Origin: Echinococcus granulosus
Taxonomy: Eukaryota; Platyhelminthes; Cestoda; Cyclophyllidea; Taeniidae
Assembly (NCBI RefSeq): GCF_000524195.1
Contig: NW_020170441.1
Location: 229,920-293,919 of the forward strand
Reading direction: 5' to 3'
Length of the DNA: 64,000 bases
The notes under the pieces were generated by a model. That model did no database searches. It had not been told where the DNA came from and saw nothing but the letters and a program-made list of their open reading frames with translations. A program made the position numbers and the translations under genes. Within the stretch, counting starts at the first letter, position 1; each line of letters opens with the position of its first letter. Positions 24,103 through 34,742 of the stretch are shown here, piece by piece.

Positions 24103-24300
24103 TGTAGCGCCCCATAACTTCGCTGAATACGGAAGAGGACACAATACTCGGGCAAAATATATATTCAGCACAGAGAAGGGTTTTAGACTAGTGGCATATC
24201 CCAAAGGCCAGCACACCTGGCAAGGTACAAGAAGGCCAATTCGAAGCTTAAAAGTGGCACCTAACTAATACCTAAAGGCCAAACCACTCTCGTATTACAA
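24103..24300 (+). repeat. LTR-like repeat, copy A
   Basis: This starts TGTAGCGCCCC and contains ACAATACTCGGGCAAAATAT, then TATTCAGCACAGAGAAGG and AAGGCCAGC. It matches copy C (42395 leftward, opposite strand) over roughly 200 bp. A TG-starting GC-poor repeat with this start is typical of flatworm Gypsy-type LTRs. No internal coding region adjoins it, so it is a solo LTR or fragment. Confidence 0.65.
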
Positions 24301-25094
24301 TTGTACGCTGATTGAGTGGGGGACTTCCGAGTCATGCCAGTAGTCTCAAGTGTTTCTCTATGTCCACGGTGTATACTCTGCTCAAACCCTATTTTTCGCT
24401 TTTAGGTCTTAGAGTGTTACATCCGGAACATCATATTCCTTGCTAGGCATATGCAAATGCTATTTTTTGTTAATTTAATGTTTGGTCATCTGCTGGGCCA
24501 TGTTAACACAAAAAAATGCAAGAGTTTAAGACGAAAACAATTTTGTAGTTTTGCTTGATAAAAAAATGCAAGTCGTCTTTTAATTTTTGCTAATGAAGAA
24601 TCCTTTAAATTATGTTCCTCTTCTTTTAGCGGTCCTTGAAACAGTCTTTTTTAAGTGCGCAACAAATGTTTTTCATAATTTATGAAAACTTTTAGCTGTG
24701 CGCTAATTTGTTTATGCACTTACCGTTTTTTGTTTGAATGTGTGATTGTCGTGCCGCTTTTTACGTAATGCCACCTTCCAATTTGGTCCCATCATTGATG
24801 GTCTGCTGATCCAAGCTCCATGTTACGGTCGAAACTGTGTTCAAGCGGACAGGGGGGTGCATTATTTTCTTGCTGTATTTCAAATGAGGACCCATCAGTA
24901 CTTTTTATATTGTAACATAGATCCTTAGGAGCACAAAATAGATAGACACGCGATAGGTCCTCCTACGGATTTCCGACATCTTGCTCACATGGGATCTTCG
25001 GGATGTAGTACGAGTGTGGTAGGCTGATATCCGTATTTGCGTGCGCATTGCACGGTTGTTTTTATGCACATAAAGGGAATATTACGTCATTTAG

Positions 25095-25329
25095 ACGTCA
25101 TCGATTGTAAGTGGAGCCGGCCTGGACGACACATCGACGCAACCTCCGATCACGACCCATCTGAAGCTAATAGAGCTTTCCGAGGCCCTAGCCGCTCACA
25201 ATGCATCTGCAGCTGCTGCCCTTCGTTTGACAAATCAGGAGTCCGTAACCAGTGTTGCTTTGCATCCTCCACCATTCTCTGTCACATCACGTGTTTCGGA
25301 AGCTGCCGTCCCGGCTGATCGGGAGCGGC
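25095..25329 (+). CDS. Unidentified exon-like ORF, Ala-rich
   Basis: This is an open segment between a TTTAG acceptor and a perfect GTAAGT donor (235 nt, phase 0 to 1). It encodes HLKLIELSEALAAHNASAAA followed by a Ser/Val/Pro-rich part. The composition looks coding (Ala-, Leu- and Glu-rich helix), unlike the AT-rich flanks. I recognise no family and no partner exons nearby. It may be an exon of an unseen plus-strand gene, a stranded duplicate, or chance. Confidence 0.3.
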
Positions 25330-25359
25330 GTAAGTCAACGACCACCTCTCGTTACCTAA

Positions 25360-25465
25360 TCAGCGGTCCACTTCCCCCCCCACCCACCTCCTCCTCCTCC
25401 CTCCGCTCTCATTACATGAGGCATATCTCTTCGCTCTCCCCACTGTACATATCGTGCCTCACTGC
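25360..25465 (+). repeat. Polypyrimidine low-complexity tract
   Basis: The stretch has a C9 run and CCTCCTCCTCC repeats with almost no purines for about 100 nt. It lies just 3' of the exon-like ORF. The open frame crossing it translates to Pro/Ser/Leu low-complexity sequence and is not taken as coding. Confidence 0.7.
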
Positions 25466-27249
25466 GCCACTTCTGCTGCCTCTCTTCCCATCATGCATCC
25501 CACTGTTTCTTTTCTCTTTATTTAGAATATAAATATCGTATCATTTGGCTGTTACGTAATGCAAGTCTTTTACTAAATCTCTGTTACACTAGTTACTCAT
25601 TGTAGCGGTTGACTTCTGCTTCTATTTGACATATGTAACAGATTTGATTATCGAAGTGTCTAAGTTCACAAGGTTGGGGGGAGGTGGCACAACTCAGCGT
25701 AGGGAGATTGCGGTAATCGAGCGTCACAAATTGAGAAGTAGTAACTCAAAAACGTTGAGTAGGAGGCTGATTATTTGGCGTGATGCAGTCTTGATCCAGG
25801 CCCGCGTGGACAGTGCTAATGGCCTTAAGTTGAGGCCGGTTTTTTTATTTCGGGCGAGTTATTACATGGTTTGGGTGTTCTAGTCCTGCGGATAGGCGGA
25901 GTCTTTATCCCGTTACAGTGGGTTTGGTCGATATTTCAGAGGCTGTTGCAAACAGACGACGGTAAGTAAACTTAGGCATGTCTCTATTAGGTACATGGTG
26001 CTCGTCCGTGTAGAGGAATGTAGGAATCATCTTTTGCTTATAGTTTCACTTATTTTCAGATTGTTTAACCTTTTAGATACTTCTATTTCTTTGAGTAGTT
26101 ATTAATACGACCACTTAGCATTCGTCGTGAACTTAATTTGTCCGAAGGGTTGTATGCCATGATGAAAAAAATTTGCTAATAATACCCCGCAAAATTAAAA
26201 CTTTTCCTCGGCACTCTTGGAGGCATTAATTAGGAGCAATTATTAAATGGTTCTAGGAACGTACTCGTTACAAATTAATAATAAAGTTCCTTTTGGATCT
26301 TAAATACGCAAATTTGGATCTTATGCATTTCTCTGCCCATAGCGTTGTATAGAACGAATTTGTGCATTTCTGTCAAGTGCCGACTAACCACCACAGCATT
26401 ATGCAACCGTGCCTGATTCCTTGCCTGAATATGGATCAGCCGTGCTGATGACTCAGCTACCGACTTACAAAGTCCACGTTTATAATGGGTCATTTTAGTA
26501 CGATGTGGCAGACGAAAACAATGCGCTGACAGTAGGCGGATGACTGTCTTGCTCCATCGCTGCTGAATCTGATCAATCGCTTGGCCTGGCTAACAGTTAC
26601 TCCGGGTATAAAAAATAGACATGAGTGGAAGTCGTGTGCCTAAAATAAAATAGCAGCAGATACGGGAATGAGGAAGGGAAGAAAACACTACCTAACGGGT
26701 AAACACTAAGGTTAAAGGTAAAAAATGTATTAAACTCTAGCCAGACGTTCTCGAACCTTCCAGGAGATGTATGATATAAGCTGTCAAATACACCTAACGC
26801 ATTTCTCTGCTGCTTAGTTTGTGACCCGTCCTCTTGACCGAAAATACCTATGTGTGATCATTCATGCATAAACCACACACTCCTGACTGTGATATGTGAC
26901 GTCTTGGCTACGTGTGTGCGTGTTTACGTTGTGCATAGCATTATTCCTGTAGCCTGAGGTCGTGAAAGTGCTGCTGGCACATGAGTCCCAACCAAGACCG
27001 ATGTCAGCCGCATTTCCATTTATTGGAATAGTTTTATCAATGAAAAAAGGTCACCCATACTTCGGTCCTAAGGGGATGGCGCGGATCAGTGGGACGCGCA
27101 ATTCGAATTGACAGGAAAAACACCGTGCTTTGGTGAACCGAGATCGCACGCATACTACTGACAACAGGTTAGTGAAAATAGTAACAAGGTTAGAAGCAGA
27201 TGACATTTAATAGAATACGTTGGTTGGCTAACTCTTGGTTCTGGTAAAG

Positions 27250-27402
27250 AAACTACTTTGGGTCTCCGCCATTGTACCTACGCCAGGTAGACTGGTCTCG
27301 GGGCCATGTCAGTAGCCCCAACCCCTTCTGTGCGTCGACAGTACATTTTCCCTCTGAGCATTGTATCTTCTTTCGTCTTCAGGTAAGTCTCGGGGCGTTA
27401 CA
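27250..27402 (-). repeat. LTR-like repeat, copy B
   Basis: Read leftward from 27402 this begins TGTAACGCCCCGAGACTTAC, then CTGAAGACGAAAGAAG and ACAGAAGGGGTTGGGGCTAC. It is closely related to copy D (62730 leftward) and more distantly to copies A and C. No polypurine tract or coding region borders it. Confidence 0.65.
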
Positions 27403-28776
27403 TTATTGCTATGAATAGCGTTACAAATATAACGTCTTAAGACAAATGAATTGATGGGATTGTACTACACTGAGATTAAGATTTTTGTGTTCCCACTTTG
27501 TAATCCCTTCTGCGGTGGTGAAAAAGCAGCAAAAATTAACTGACAAGGATTTGTCGTTGGAGGATGTGATAAGCGCCCACACGTATCCGGTTGATAGGAT
27601 ATAAAATGAATGCTTGTAATGCTGAGTTAACTCAATCCACCGAATCCGTGATTGTTGAACCGGATTACAGAACTCGACTATTTTGACGTAGAGTTCAAGC
27701 ACGAATGCCCTCTATTTTGTTAACCAGATTTTGAGGCAATAATTTTATGCTACACATTCCTTTAAGTAAAAGTAAAAACACAATGTTGGGGGCGTGGTGT
27801 TTCAAGCAGATACTGAGCCCTCTCATTTCAAGTTTCGCATACTATCGCAGACTCGAATACAATAGGGCGTGAGTAATAATTACTTCCATAACGACTGAAG
27901 CTGTGTTGTCTGAACTTTTCTAACTTTTGCTTTATGAATTCCACACGGCCGAGGAGGGCAAAAACTGGCCAACTAGACGTACGCACGCGCCCACTGACTC
28001 ATCCCGCTTGTTTGAACGACTTCAAGCACCGAGAAATGCCTCTTCCCTCCAAACGGACGTTCAGGTAACCTCAAACCAACCGCTATTTCCGATGGGCAGC
28101 AGGGTTCACCCTATCACCTCTCGTCTGTTCTTTGTCCACTTCCAAACAAGGTATACGTGATGGACCCAAACGATCCGAATACCCTGAGTATTCCATACTG
28201 ACCCAATAAAGGATGATGCACCACTTACTTGGTGAGGAGCAATTTTACAGAAAAAATGCATTTTTCTCAGTAAATTGCCAAGGAGCAATAGAGTTTTATA
28301 CATAAAATAAAATAAGTCACTGAATAACTCTCCTTCTCCGCGCATTGCAATGCAAACGTTGTTTTGACCTAAATTTGTATCAAATTACCACATTTCAAAG
28401 AGTTGACATTTTTGAGCCTTTAGGAAAAGACGTTCTGGACAAGCCAAACAAGGCTCCGTCTCAAGAACTTTCGAAAATATCCAAAGCACAGAGGAGTTGG
28501 GTAAATAAACAAAGTACGTAGACTTGCGGATGCATGCAGTTGTTACTTCAAGGTAGTCAAACGGTTTCTACCCAAGAATCCACCTTTAGGCGCTTGAGTT
28601 CGGCGATATTTGTAACGCCTACTTCAACCAGCAAAATGCGCGACCCGCATACGTACAGAAACGCGGGAGAAATGCACTCAGGAAGGGGAAGGCCATTGCG
28701 AGCACGTGGAACAACCTGACAGCCCTCACTTTTACTCATCAACCAGCTGGCCCGCAGAGAGCGCTTCACTCGTGCA

Positions 28777-29475
28777 ATGCAGAACCTAGCACCCACGCGC
28801 ATCCTACTCCCTGCCTTCTGGCCTGACCAAGTCCAGCTCTGGTTCGCCGCCTGTGAGGCACAATTCGCAGCCTACGGCATTCATAACCAGCATGCTCGCT
28901 ACAGCTGCGTCCTGGCTCTGTTAAAACCAGAGGACTTGAGTCTGCTCAGCGACCTCATCCTCAATCCGGACCCCATACGGCCCTATGACCGCCTTAAGGC
29001 GGGCCTCATTCAGCGCAGTCACACAGCACAGTGGCGAAGTGCGCGGAACGAAGTACCCTCGGCCATTGTGCACCGCATCCGTCACGCCCTCTATGAGAAG
29101 GCTGTAGATGCAGACGAGACGGCGTTGAAAGAGATGATCGTGCCATTCCTCCCCCCAACAGTCCGCTCTGTACTAGAGCCGGTAAAGGAGACCGCGACGG
29201 TGGACCAGCTAGTGCAAATGGCTGATCGAATGATGGCCATGAAGATGGAGGGCGAGGCTCTGGAGGCGGCTTTCGGGGAGATGGTGTCCCAGCAACAGCG
29301 ACAGACATGGCAGCAGAAATCCGGCAGGTCCAGAAGACGTAGTACAAGTCGGAGACCACGGGCGCCACCACAACGTCTACTCCTCTGTGAGTACCATCAG
29401 AGATTCGGGGAACAGGCAAAGCACTGCCGGCCACCCTGCGACTATCACACGAGGGAGCAAAAAATCATGTCTTAG
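28777..29475 (+). CDS. Orphan gag-like protein of a Ty3/Gypsy-type element (DUF7041-like)
   Basis: This is an uninterrupted 232-codon ORF. Residues 10-75 (LLPAFWPDQVQLWFAACEAQ, then a block with RPYDRLKAGLIQR) resemble the N-terminal domain of flatworm retrotransposon polyproteins, recalled as DUF7041. An Arg/Ser-rich linker follows, then a knuckle-like motif CEYHQRFGEQAKHCRPPC near residues 205-222. Such proteins package element RNA. In full elements the knuckle leads into protease and reverse transcriptase. Here a stop (TAG) comes 14 residues after the motif, and no pol-like text is visible before 30.3 kb. The base composition is richer in G+C than its surroundings. It is either a truncated insertion or a preserved gag. 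The start at 28777 is the first ATG in an open frame. Confidence 0.7.
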   Translation: MQNLAPTRILLPAFWPDQVQLWFAACEAQFAAYGIHNQHARYSCVLALLKPEDLSLLSDLILNPDPIRPYDRLKAGLIQRSHTAQWRSARNEVPSAIVHRIRHALYEKAVDADETALKEMIVPFLPPTVRSVLEPVKETATVDQLVQMADRMMAMKMEGEALEAAFGEMVSQQQRQTWQQKSGRSRRRSTSRRPRAPPQRLLLCEYHQRFGEQAKHCRPPCDYHTREQKIMS

Positions 29476-30343
29476 GGTACAAAGTACCACTTCCACACTT
29501 CCATGCAACCACAAAATCCAGTTATTGATATGAATTTAAACTGTCTGCATTAGAGTAGCTACCGTTCCATCAAGAATGCTTGGCTCCCGACCGATATCTG
29601 AAGCTGGCATTGAACATCTGTGCCTTTGGAAACCAATTTATCTGTTTTCCCATAACAATGGATGTAATCTGCTTCAAATAGTACCAATAAAGCCTCCAAA
29701 TGTAACTTTTTGCGGTAAAATCCATGGTAGACTCCGGAAGGCCCTATGGTAAGGTTACACCCCACAATCTTAAAAATCTTGCCCGAATGAATAATGGCTC
29801 CCCACCCCTTGTTCCACTGTGTGCAATTTAGGTCGTGTCGAAAAACAATTTAATCTGTTGCACTAAGCGGTAATGAGAGGTGAATACAGGCAGATTTCTA
29901 AGGGAACATAAAACCGCAAATCAAGAAATTGATGGAAGAATGGTCAATCTCGTCAGGAGTTAAGCACATATGTCTCAAGGGAAGTGCTCCAGCACATTCA
30001 AAGACGAATCTTCTGCATACCTTCGAATGCCATGATATCTCACGCAATGACCGCACCCATGATTCCTGCCAGTCGTCATCTTACAGCAGCAATTTTGCGC
30101 ACCTTAAACTGAAGCGATCCTCACTCGTGATAATCTAAAGTGTTTCCAATCCTTTTTGAGAATTAAGAAAAACAAATCGACTAATCGTATCATAAAAACA
30201 TTGCCTATGGATTCCAGATATCCATCCGAGTAAAACGATTGTTTAACAGTGGAGCATAAGCATCAACATATATTTAAAGCGTTAAAATAAATAATTAAAC
30301 GTATCGCTGCTGTACAAAATCAAGCGGCCATCTCCTCTCCCGT

Positions 30344-30620
30344 CTACTGCAGAATAGCTGCAAAAGCGTCGCTACCGATGGCGCGAACAGCAGTGTACGC
30401 CTCTCCTTCCATCTCTACCGAGGCGATGCCACTGCGCCGAAGCGCTTCGACAGCTCCCGCTGGGTCCGAGAGGGCATAGGATGCAGCACGTTCGATTAAG
30501 CGGCCGCCTTCCATCACCATCACCTCGTCCAAATCCATTATATTATGGAGCCTGTGGGCAATTATCAGCACTGTGTTAGAAGCAAAGTTCGCACGGATTG
30601 TCTTCACCGAAGCGTCCGTT
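30344..30620 (-). pseudogene. ABCC4: ABCC4-like remnant: NBD2 H-loop exon and C-terminus
   Basis: The exon is still open. It encodes TDASVKTIRANFASNTVLII, the switch His in AHRL, then VMVMEGGRL and a C-terminal tail ending ILQ-stop at 30346-30344. The acceptor GCATAG enters in phase 2, matching CCCAG|GTGCGT of the upstream exon (ANVDP-R-TD). Confidence 0.8.
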
Positions 30621-31606
30621 CTATGCGGGTAGAAGTCAATTAAGGCAAATAGTTAACACAATGGCATAAAACAAGGTACAAGGGGTATTTAATTCAGTGA
30701 CCTCTAATTTTATATCTATAAAAGGGATGTCACCGTGGTGGTACTGCATGAGATGATAGGTGGAAAGATTCACCCAATGCTAATATTCATTGCACACTTG
30801 GACTGGTCCAGACACCGCTAATCAGGCTGGCAATCAATAATGGCAACGTATGCATGAAATGGCGTGATGATGAAACTTCCTCTGAACAAAGGTATGGAGA
30901 ACCCCTAGTTATTCGAACCTGCAGAAGACTTCAAGCACAGAACGCTGTCGGGACACAGACATGGTAAGATATTTGATTGAATGCTACAGGCACTTCAAAG
31001 ACGGCCGTACGTCCGTCGGTGATTATCCCCAAAGTAGTATTTCTCAAACTACAGCAAAGCGGTCATTCCTGTGAGCATTCAGCGCATGAAACGTCTGACC
31101 CTAGATAACTGTTACACAATCAGTCTCAAAGTTGCTCCAGGGAGCGTCTTTTTGTGGGAACGGTGAACAGAACAATCTTTAAAATTTAGCACACGCTGGA
31201 TATCTAGACAGATTAGCCTTGGATGGTTCAACTACACTGACAAACATTTCTATATCAAGGTGCTTAACATATACTAGTTAAACGCTCCGGTGGATGCATA
31301 ACTATATCAGGAGATCGTGTCGAGGAATAAATATGGCTTCCGCTAATGCAAGTTTAGCCTGAAAAGTTCCTGTTTGAATTAACCGATTCTCGCAGCATTC
31401 TGCTCTCTTGCACTGCTTGAAAGCACAGACACACATTCGTTCCTCCTTTAAAAAAAAAACCTTAAACTGCTGCCAACCAATGAACGTCGAGTTTTCTGGC
31501 CGTAACAATGCCGCCACCTATGCAATGGAGAAGGCTATAACCCCCGAAGTTTGCTCGATTTTGGATGACTAACACGGAAGGAGAGTTGGGAGGAAATAGG
31601 ACGCAC

Positions 31607-31780
31607 CTGGGGTCGACATTTGCCATAGCTGTTGATTAGGAGGGCTTTGTTCCCACAGAGAAGTGCTCTGGCCAGAGAGAAGAGTTACTTCTGACCGATG
31701 CTGAGTTTCAACCCACCAGTGATGATCTCGCTACTCAAACCCTTCTCTGACTTTTTAAAAGTTTCCTTCATTCGAGCCAG
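31607..31780 (-). pseudogene. ABCC4: ABCC4-like remnant: NBD2 signature/Walker B exon with stop and frameshift
   Basis: The text MKETFKKSEKGLSSEIITGG, LKLSIGQK, stop, LFSLARALLCGNK matches the ABCC4 signature region. The TAA at 31687-31685 sits where Gln (CAA) is expected. Four bases replace the six that should encode Walker B Asp-Glu (plus-strand 31626-31633), shifting frame before AMANVDP. No AG acceptor precedes the similarity start; CTCTCG stands there. Confidence 0.75.
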
Positions 31781-31937
31781 CGAGAGAAAAAAGGTAGAGC
31801 ACCATCATTGCAAAACCACTAACAATTGAATAAATTAGAACAGTTGACTCCAAAAATTCACATCTTTTATTACAAACTAGAATATGATGTGTAGGAGAAG
31901 AAAATGAAGCCAACTAGAGAGATGAGAGTGAGCATAC

Positions 31938-32030
31938 CACGTTTAGAACATCCCACAACTGCTCATCTGAATAAACCCCCTCGGGATCCAAGTTACTTCG
32001 AGCAGTACCGAAAAAAAGTAGAGGATTTGA
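31938..32030 (-). pseudogene. ABCC4: ABCC4-like remnant: NBD2 Q-loop downstream exon
   Basis: NPLLFFGTARSNLDPEGVYS then DEQLWDVLNV corresponds to EPVLFTGTMRKNLDPF...DEELWNAL of ABCC4. The donor is GTG|GTATGC. The 5' boundary lacks a usable AG within 50 nt. Confidence 0.7.
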
Positions 32031-32546
32031 ACCGACAGGAAGCAAGATCATTCAATTAACCTTCAGATAAATTTTGTAGCAGGCGGCTCCACAATTATAA
32101 TCCGATCACATGACGCGAAGTAATATTGAATCATCCAGAGGTCAATGCATAAAAATGTTTTTGAGTTCTTTTGGTGGGTCATTCACTCGTTCTGTTGATG
32201 CAAGGGGTGACGTACTTGCAGGGTGTAGGCTCACGAGAGCGCCTAGGCAATCAGCGACCACTACTGTAGAGCACTACCTTGTGAAAGCCAAATGCAATTT
32301 GAGAATTTTACAAAGGGATGGATACGTGGTTTATAAACAGGAAAGTAGCACAATCACTAGTTCATTACCACGCTCCACCACCTTCAAACCTTCAAACGGT
32401 AAAGGTGCTTTTTCCTTCCAATATTTTGGCAGAGGTGTATTATCGGTTTAGAGGAAAGATAGGCAACGATGAACCAGTGTTCACATGGACGCTCGAAAAA
32501 GGAGCATAAACAACTTCAAGGGTTGTGGACGAAGATTCCCACTTAC

Positions 32547-32703
32547 TTGAGGTTTGATTGAAATGGGGCTACGCAGTTCGGCGAGATGAACCTGAGATAT
32601 GTGCACTCCGTCGATGAGAACTCTCCCGCGTTGGATCTCAAAGGGGCAGAAGAGGAGCGATGAGGGAGCTTTTACCTGCCCCTGTGCGGCCTATTACACC
32701 CAC
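32547..32703 (-). pseudogene. ABCC4: ABCC4-like remnant: NBD2 Walker A exon with frameshift
   Basis: The exon begins VGVIGRTGAGKSSLIAPLLP after a TTTCAG acceptor, then runs into TGA. In the next frame it continues EIQRGRVLIDGVHISQVHLA and ends KPQ at a GTAAGT donor. Its 157 nt is one more than a multiple of three, while both neighbours expect phase 0, consistent with a +1 or -2 indel near 32640. Confidence 0.8.
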
Positions 32704-33746
32704 CTGAAACAAGACAAGTGATAGAAACACGTGACAGCGGCAAGAGAGTAAATAATAGAGACAATGTCTTTTAAGGATACCACTGTGAGTGACAGCACCA
32801 GCGTTCCATGTGTAAGGAATGTGTGACTGACCGCTTATTCGGTGTTACATTTGAGGAGTGTCTCAAGTGAGAATCTAACCAAACTCCATTTCAAGAAACC
32901 TATTACCTGGTGTTTATCCTAACTTAAAAAAACGTTTCGTTGGTGGTTCCAATAAAGCGGATGTCTAAGTATTCCAATAAAAGAACTCACGAGCGATGAG
33001 TAGATTACACTTAACATGACCATCAGTACCGCAAAAAAATTAAAATTAGATAAACTCATATGGGAGTATTTAATGCAAAGATAATATTCCAGTGTATTGC
33101 AGAATGGTACCGGTAGATCACTTCACTGTCATTCGAAATAAATTAATGACCAAAGCCTTCGTCAGACCAGGTTAGGTCAGAGGTGTGAAGAAAGAAGTGG
33201 CAATTGAGTTTTAGAAAACTAGTTTCCAATGTGAATTTTATGGATGATGTAGCTTACAAAACACATCGGCATTTACCTCCAAATAAACATAAGTGATTCA
33301 ATAAGGCAATGAAATCTCTTCTAATTAAGAAACTGCAAGTTTGACTACCCATAACAAAATTAAGTCATTCAGCAGATTCTTGGCCAACTATCTAGAAGAA
33401 ATGACGGTAACAAGAGACAAAAAATGCTACGAAATTGTATTTCAGAATTCAAGCGATCAGGGTCTAAGTAAATTTTTCACCACCTATTTTAATATTCCGG
33501 CCGATGAACAGCCGCGGGGAATGAAACTCATTAAGTATTCAATAGGTAGGGAAGTGCAATCATGACTTGGATAAAATAATAGAATAAGTAATAATAATAA
33601 ACCTTTCCAGTATCAGACTAACCTACTGTGATCAACCTCAACTCCGTCTGTAACATGAAACCCACCGGGGGGATTCGCAAAGACGCACATTTACATTGCT
33701 TCGCACGTATGAATGAAATCAAGTATACTAAGTACCTGATGCATAC

Positions 33747-33965
33747 CTTGCTTCCGGGTTTAATGACAAAGTTTATTTCCCATAGCGCCCACTTTTTTCC
33801 ATCTGGGTATTTAAGACACACATTTTCGAAGGCGATTGACCTCCTTGAAGGCCACTCAGAGGGGACCCTCAGGCAGGGAAGGTGAGTGACCGCGTTTTCA
33901 GTAGATGCAGATTTTTCTTCTCGTTCGGGGCCGACGTATTCTCGCATCCTCTCCACGGAAACCAC
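33747..33965 (-). pseudogene. ABCC4: ABCC4-like remnant: TMD2-NBD2 linker exon (still open)
   Basis: This has 73 open codons, VVSVERMREYVGPEREE to YPDGKKWALWEINFVIKPGSK, equivalent to MISVERVIEYTDLEKEA...KSQEK of ABCC4. It has a TTCTAG acceptor and AAG|GTATGC donor, phase 0 to 0, joining exactly to VGVIGRTGAGKSS. Confidence 0.85.
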
Positions 33966-34061
33966 CTAGAACGATTAAAGTAGCCAAAAGAGACTGGCAT
34001 GAACTGAGTCAAAAAGTATTGCAAAAGATGTACTTAGAAGGAATTAGTATGAAGCAATAAC

Positions 34062-34153
34062 CTAGATCTCCACATCCGCAGTCTGGCACAGTGCATACTG
34101 CGGAGAGCCAAACATTGACATGATGTAGCTTAACACGACAGCCAATGCCACGC
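34062..34153 (-). pseudogene. ABCC4: ABCC4-like remnant: last TMD2 helix exon with in-frame TAG
   Basis: GVALAVVLSYIMSMFGSPQY then ALCQTADVEI corresponds to VGLALSYALTLMGMFQW..SAEVE. The final codon before the GTTATT donor is TAG, where ABCC4 has Met. The phases (2 nt in, 0 out) fit the next exon. Confidence 0.65.
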
Positions 34154-34505
34154 CTTGTGAACCTCGAATTATTAAAAAAAATATCGAAATGAAATGAATG
34201 GTACCAAATTGGTAATAGCACACCGTTAGCAAACTTTGAAAAAAGATGCCAGCATACGAAACGTTTTCACCACAGTGTTGTCAACTGTTATGGGAGCATC
34301 CAGTTTATTTCATAAACTAGGAACTTAACGAAAAATGTCACCTTGTGTGTATACTTTCAGTGGTTGTATTTACTTGTTATTATTTAGGTAATGAGCAATT
34401 AAAAAAGCAAATCAAAGCTCGTATTTTATACAATTTAAATTTTGGAGGAAATTGGAGCGTTGTAATTAGCGCTCTGGTGCGGATACATTGAGTTTTTTGG
34501 TGAAT

Positions 34506-34742
34506 TTACTCCTGCGATACCACGAGACAAAAAATAACAACAGTTTGCATTACATTTGAGGGAGAAAAACACCCCACTACATCAGCATAACGATGGACAG
34601 CTTTAGCAAAAAGTTTTGGCAATGATTTATTTAACGTGACTGCGTATCGAGCAAATGTAAAAAAGGTAGCGAATAATACTGTTTTCGCTCCGGAGTAAAA
34701 GACCAGGAAGATTGACAGCGTTACCAGTGCAGAAGTGCGCAC
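34506..34742 (-). pseudogene. ABCC4: ABCC4-like remnant: TMD1 transmembrane segment
   Basis: SIFLVFYSGAKTVLFATFFT and the following text resemble the ABCC4 TMD1 stretch ASFFSASKIIVFVTFTTY. The later GCFSPSN recalls LFFPSAIE. Exon limits are not defined. A second hydrophobic minus-strand frame upstream (34805-35023) might be another TMD1 piece, but I cannot support it. Confidence 0.5.

Larger units (their letters stand above)
30344..34742 (-). pseudogene. ABCC4: Degenerate ABCC4/MRP4-type ABC transporter
   Basis: ABCC4-family proteins export cyclic nucleotides and drugs through TMD1-NBD1-TMD2-NBD2. Pieces seen in order are a TMD1-like segment (34742-34506), the last TMD2 helix (34153-34062), the linker with VVSVERMREYVG (33965-33747), Walker A VGVIGRTGAGKSS (32703-32547), LLFFGTARSNLDPEGVYSDE (about 32030-31938), the signature LKLSIGQK (about 31780-31607) and the H-loop LIIAHRLHNIMDLDEVMVM to the stop (30620-30344). 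AMANVDPRTD matches ABCC4 best. Lesions are an in-frame TAG (34064-34062), a frameshift after Walker A near 32640, a TAA replacing the Gln after GQK (31687-31685), and a frameshift that destroys Walker B near 31630. NBD1 and most of TMD2 have no room between 34506 and 34153. Two exon starts lack an AG acceptor. Sequencing error is possible, but the number and kind of defects favour a dead copy. Confidence 0.8.

Noticed and set aside
25626..25883. 85-codon plus-strand ORF after the polypyrimidine tract
   Set aside because: No similarity to the exon-like ORF at 25.1 kb, no recognised domain, and no good splice sites.
29559..29765. Minus-strand ORF next to the gag-like gene as possible retrotransposon pol
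   Set aside because: No protease, reverse transcriptase or integrase motif on either strand of this stretch.
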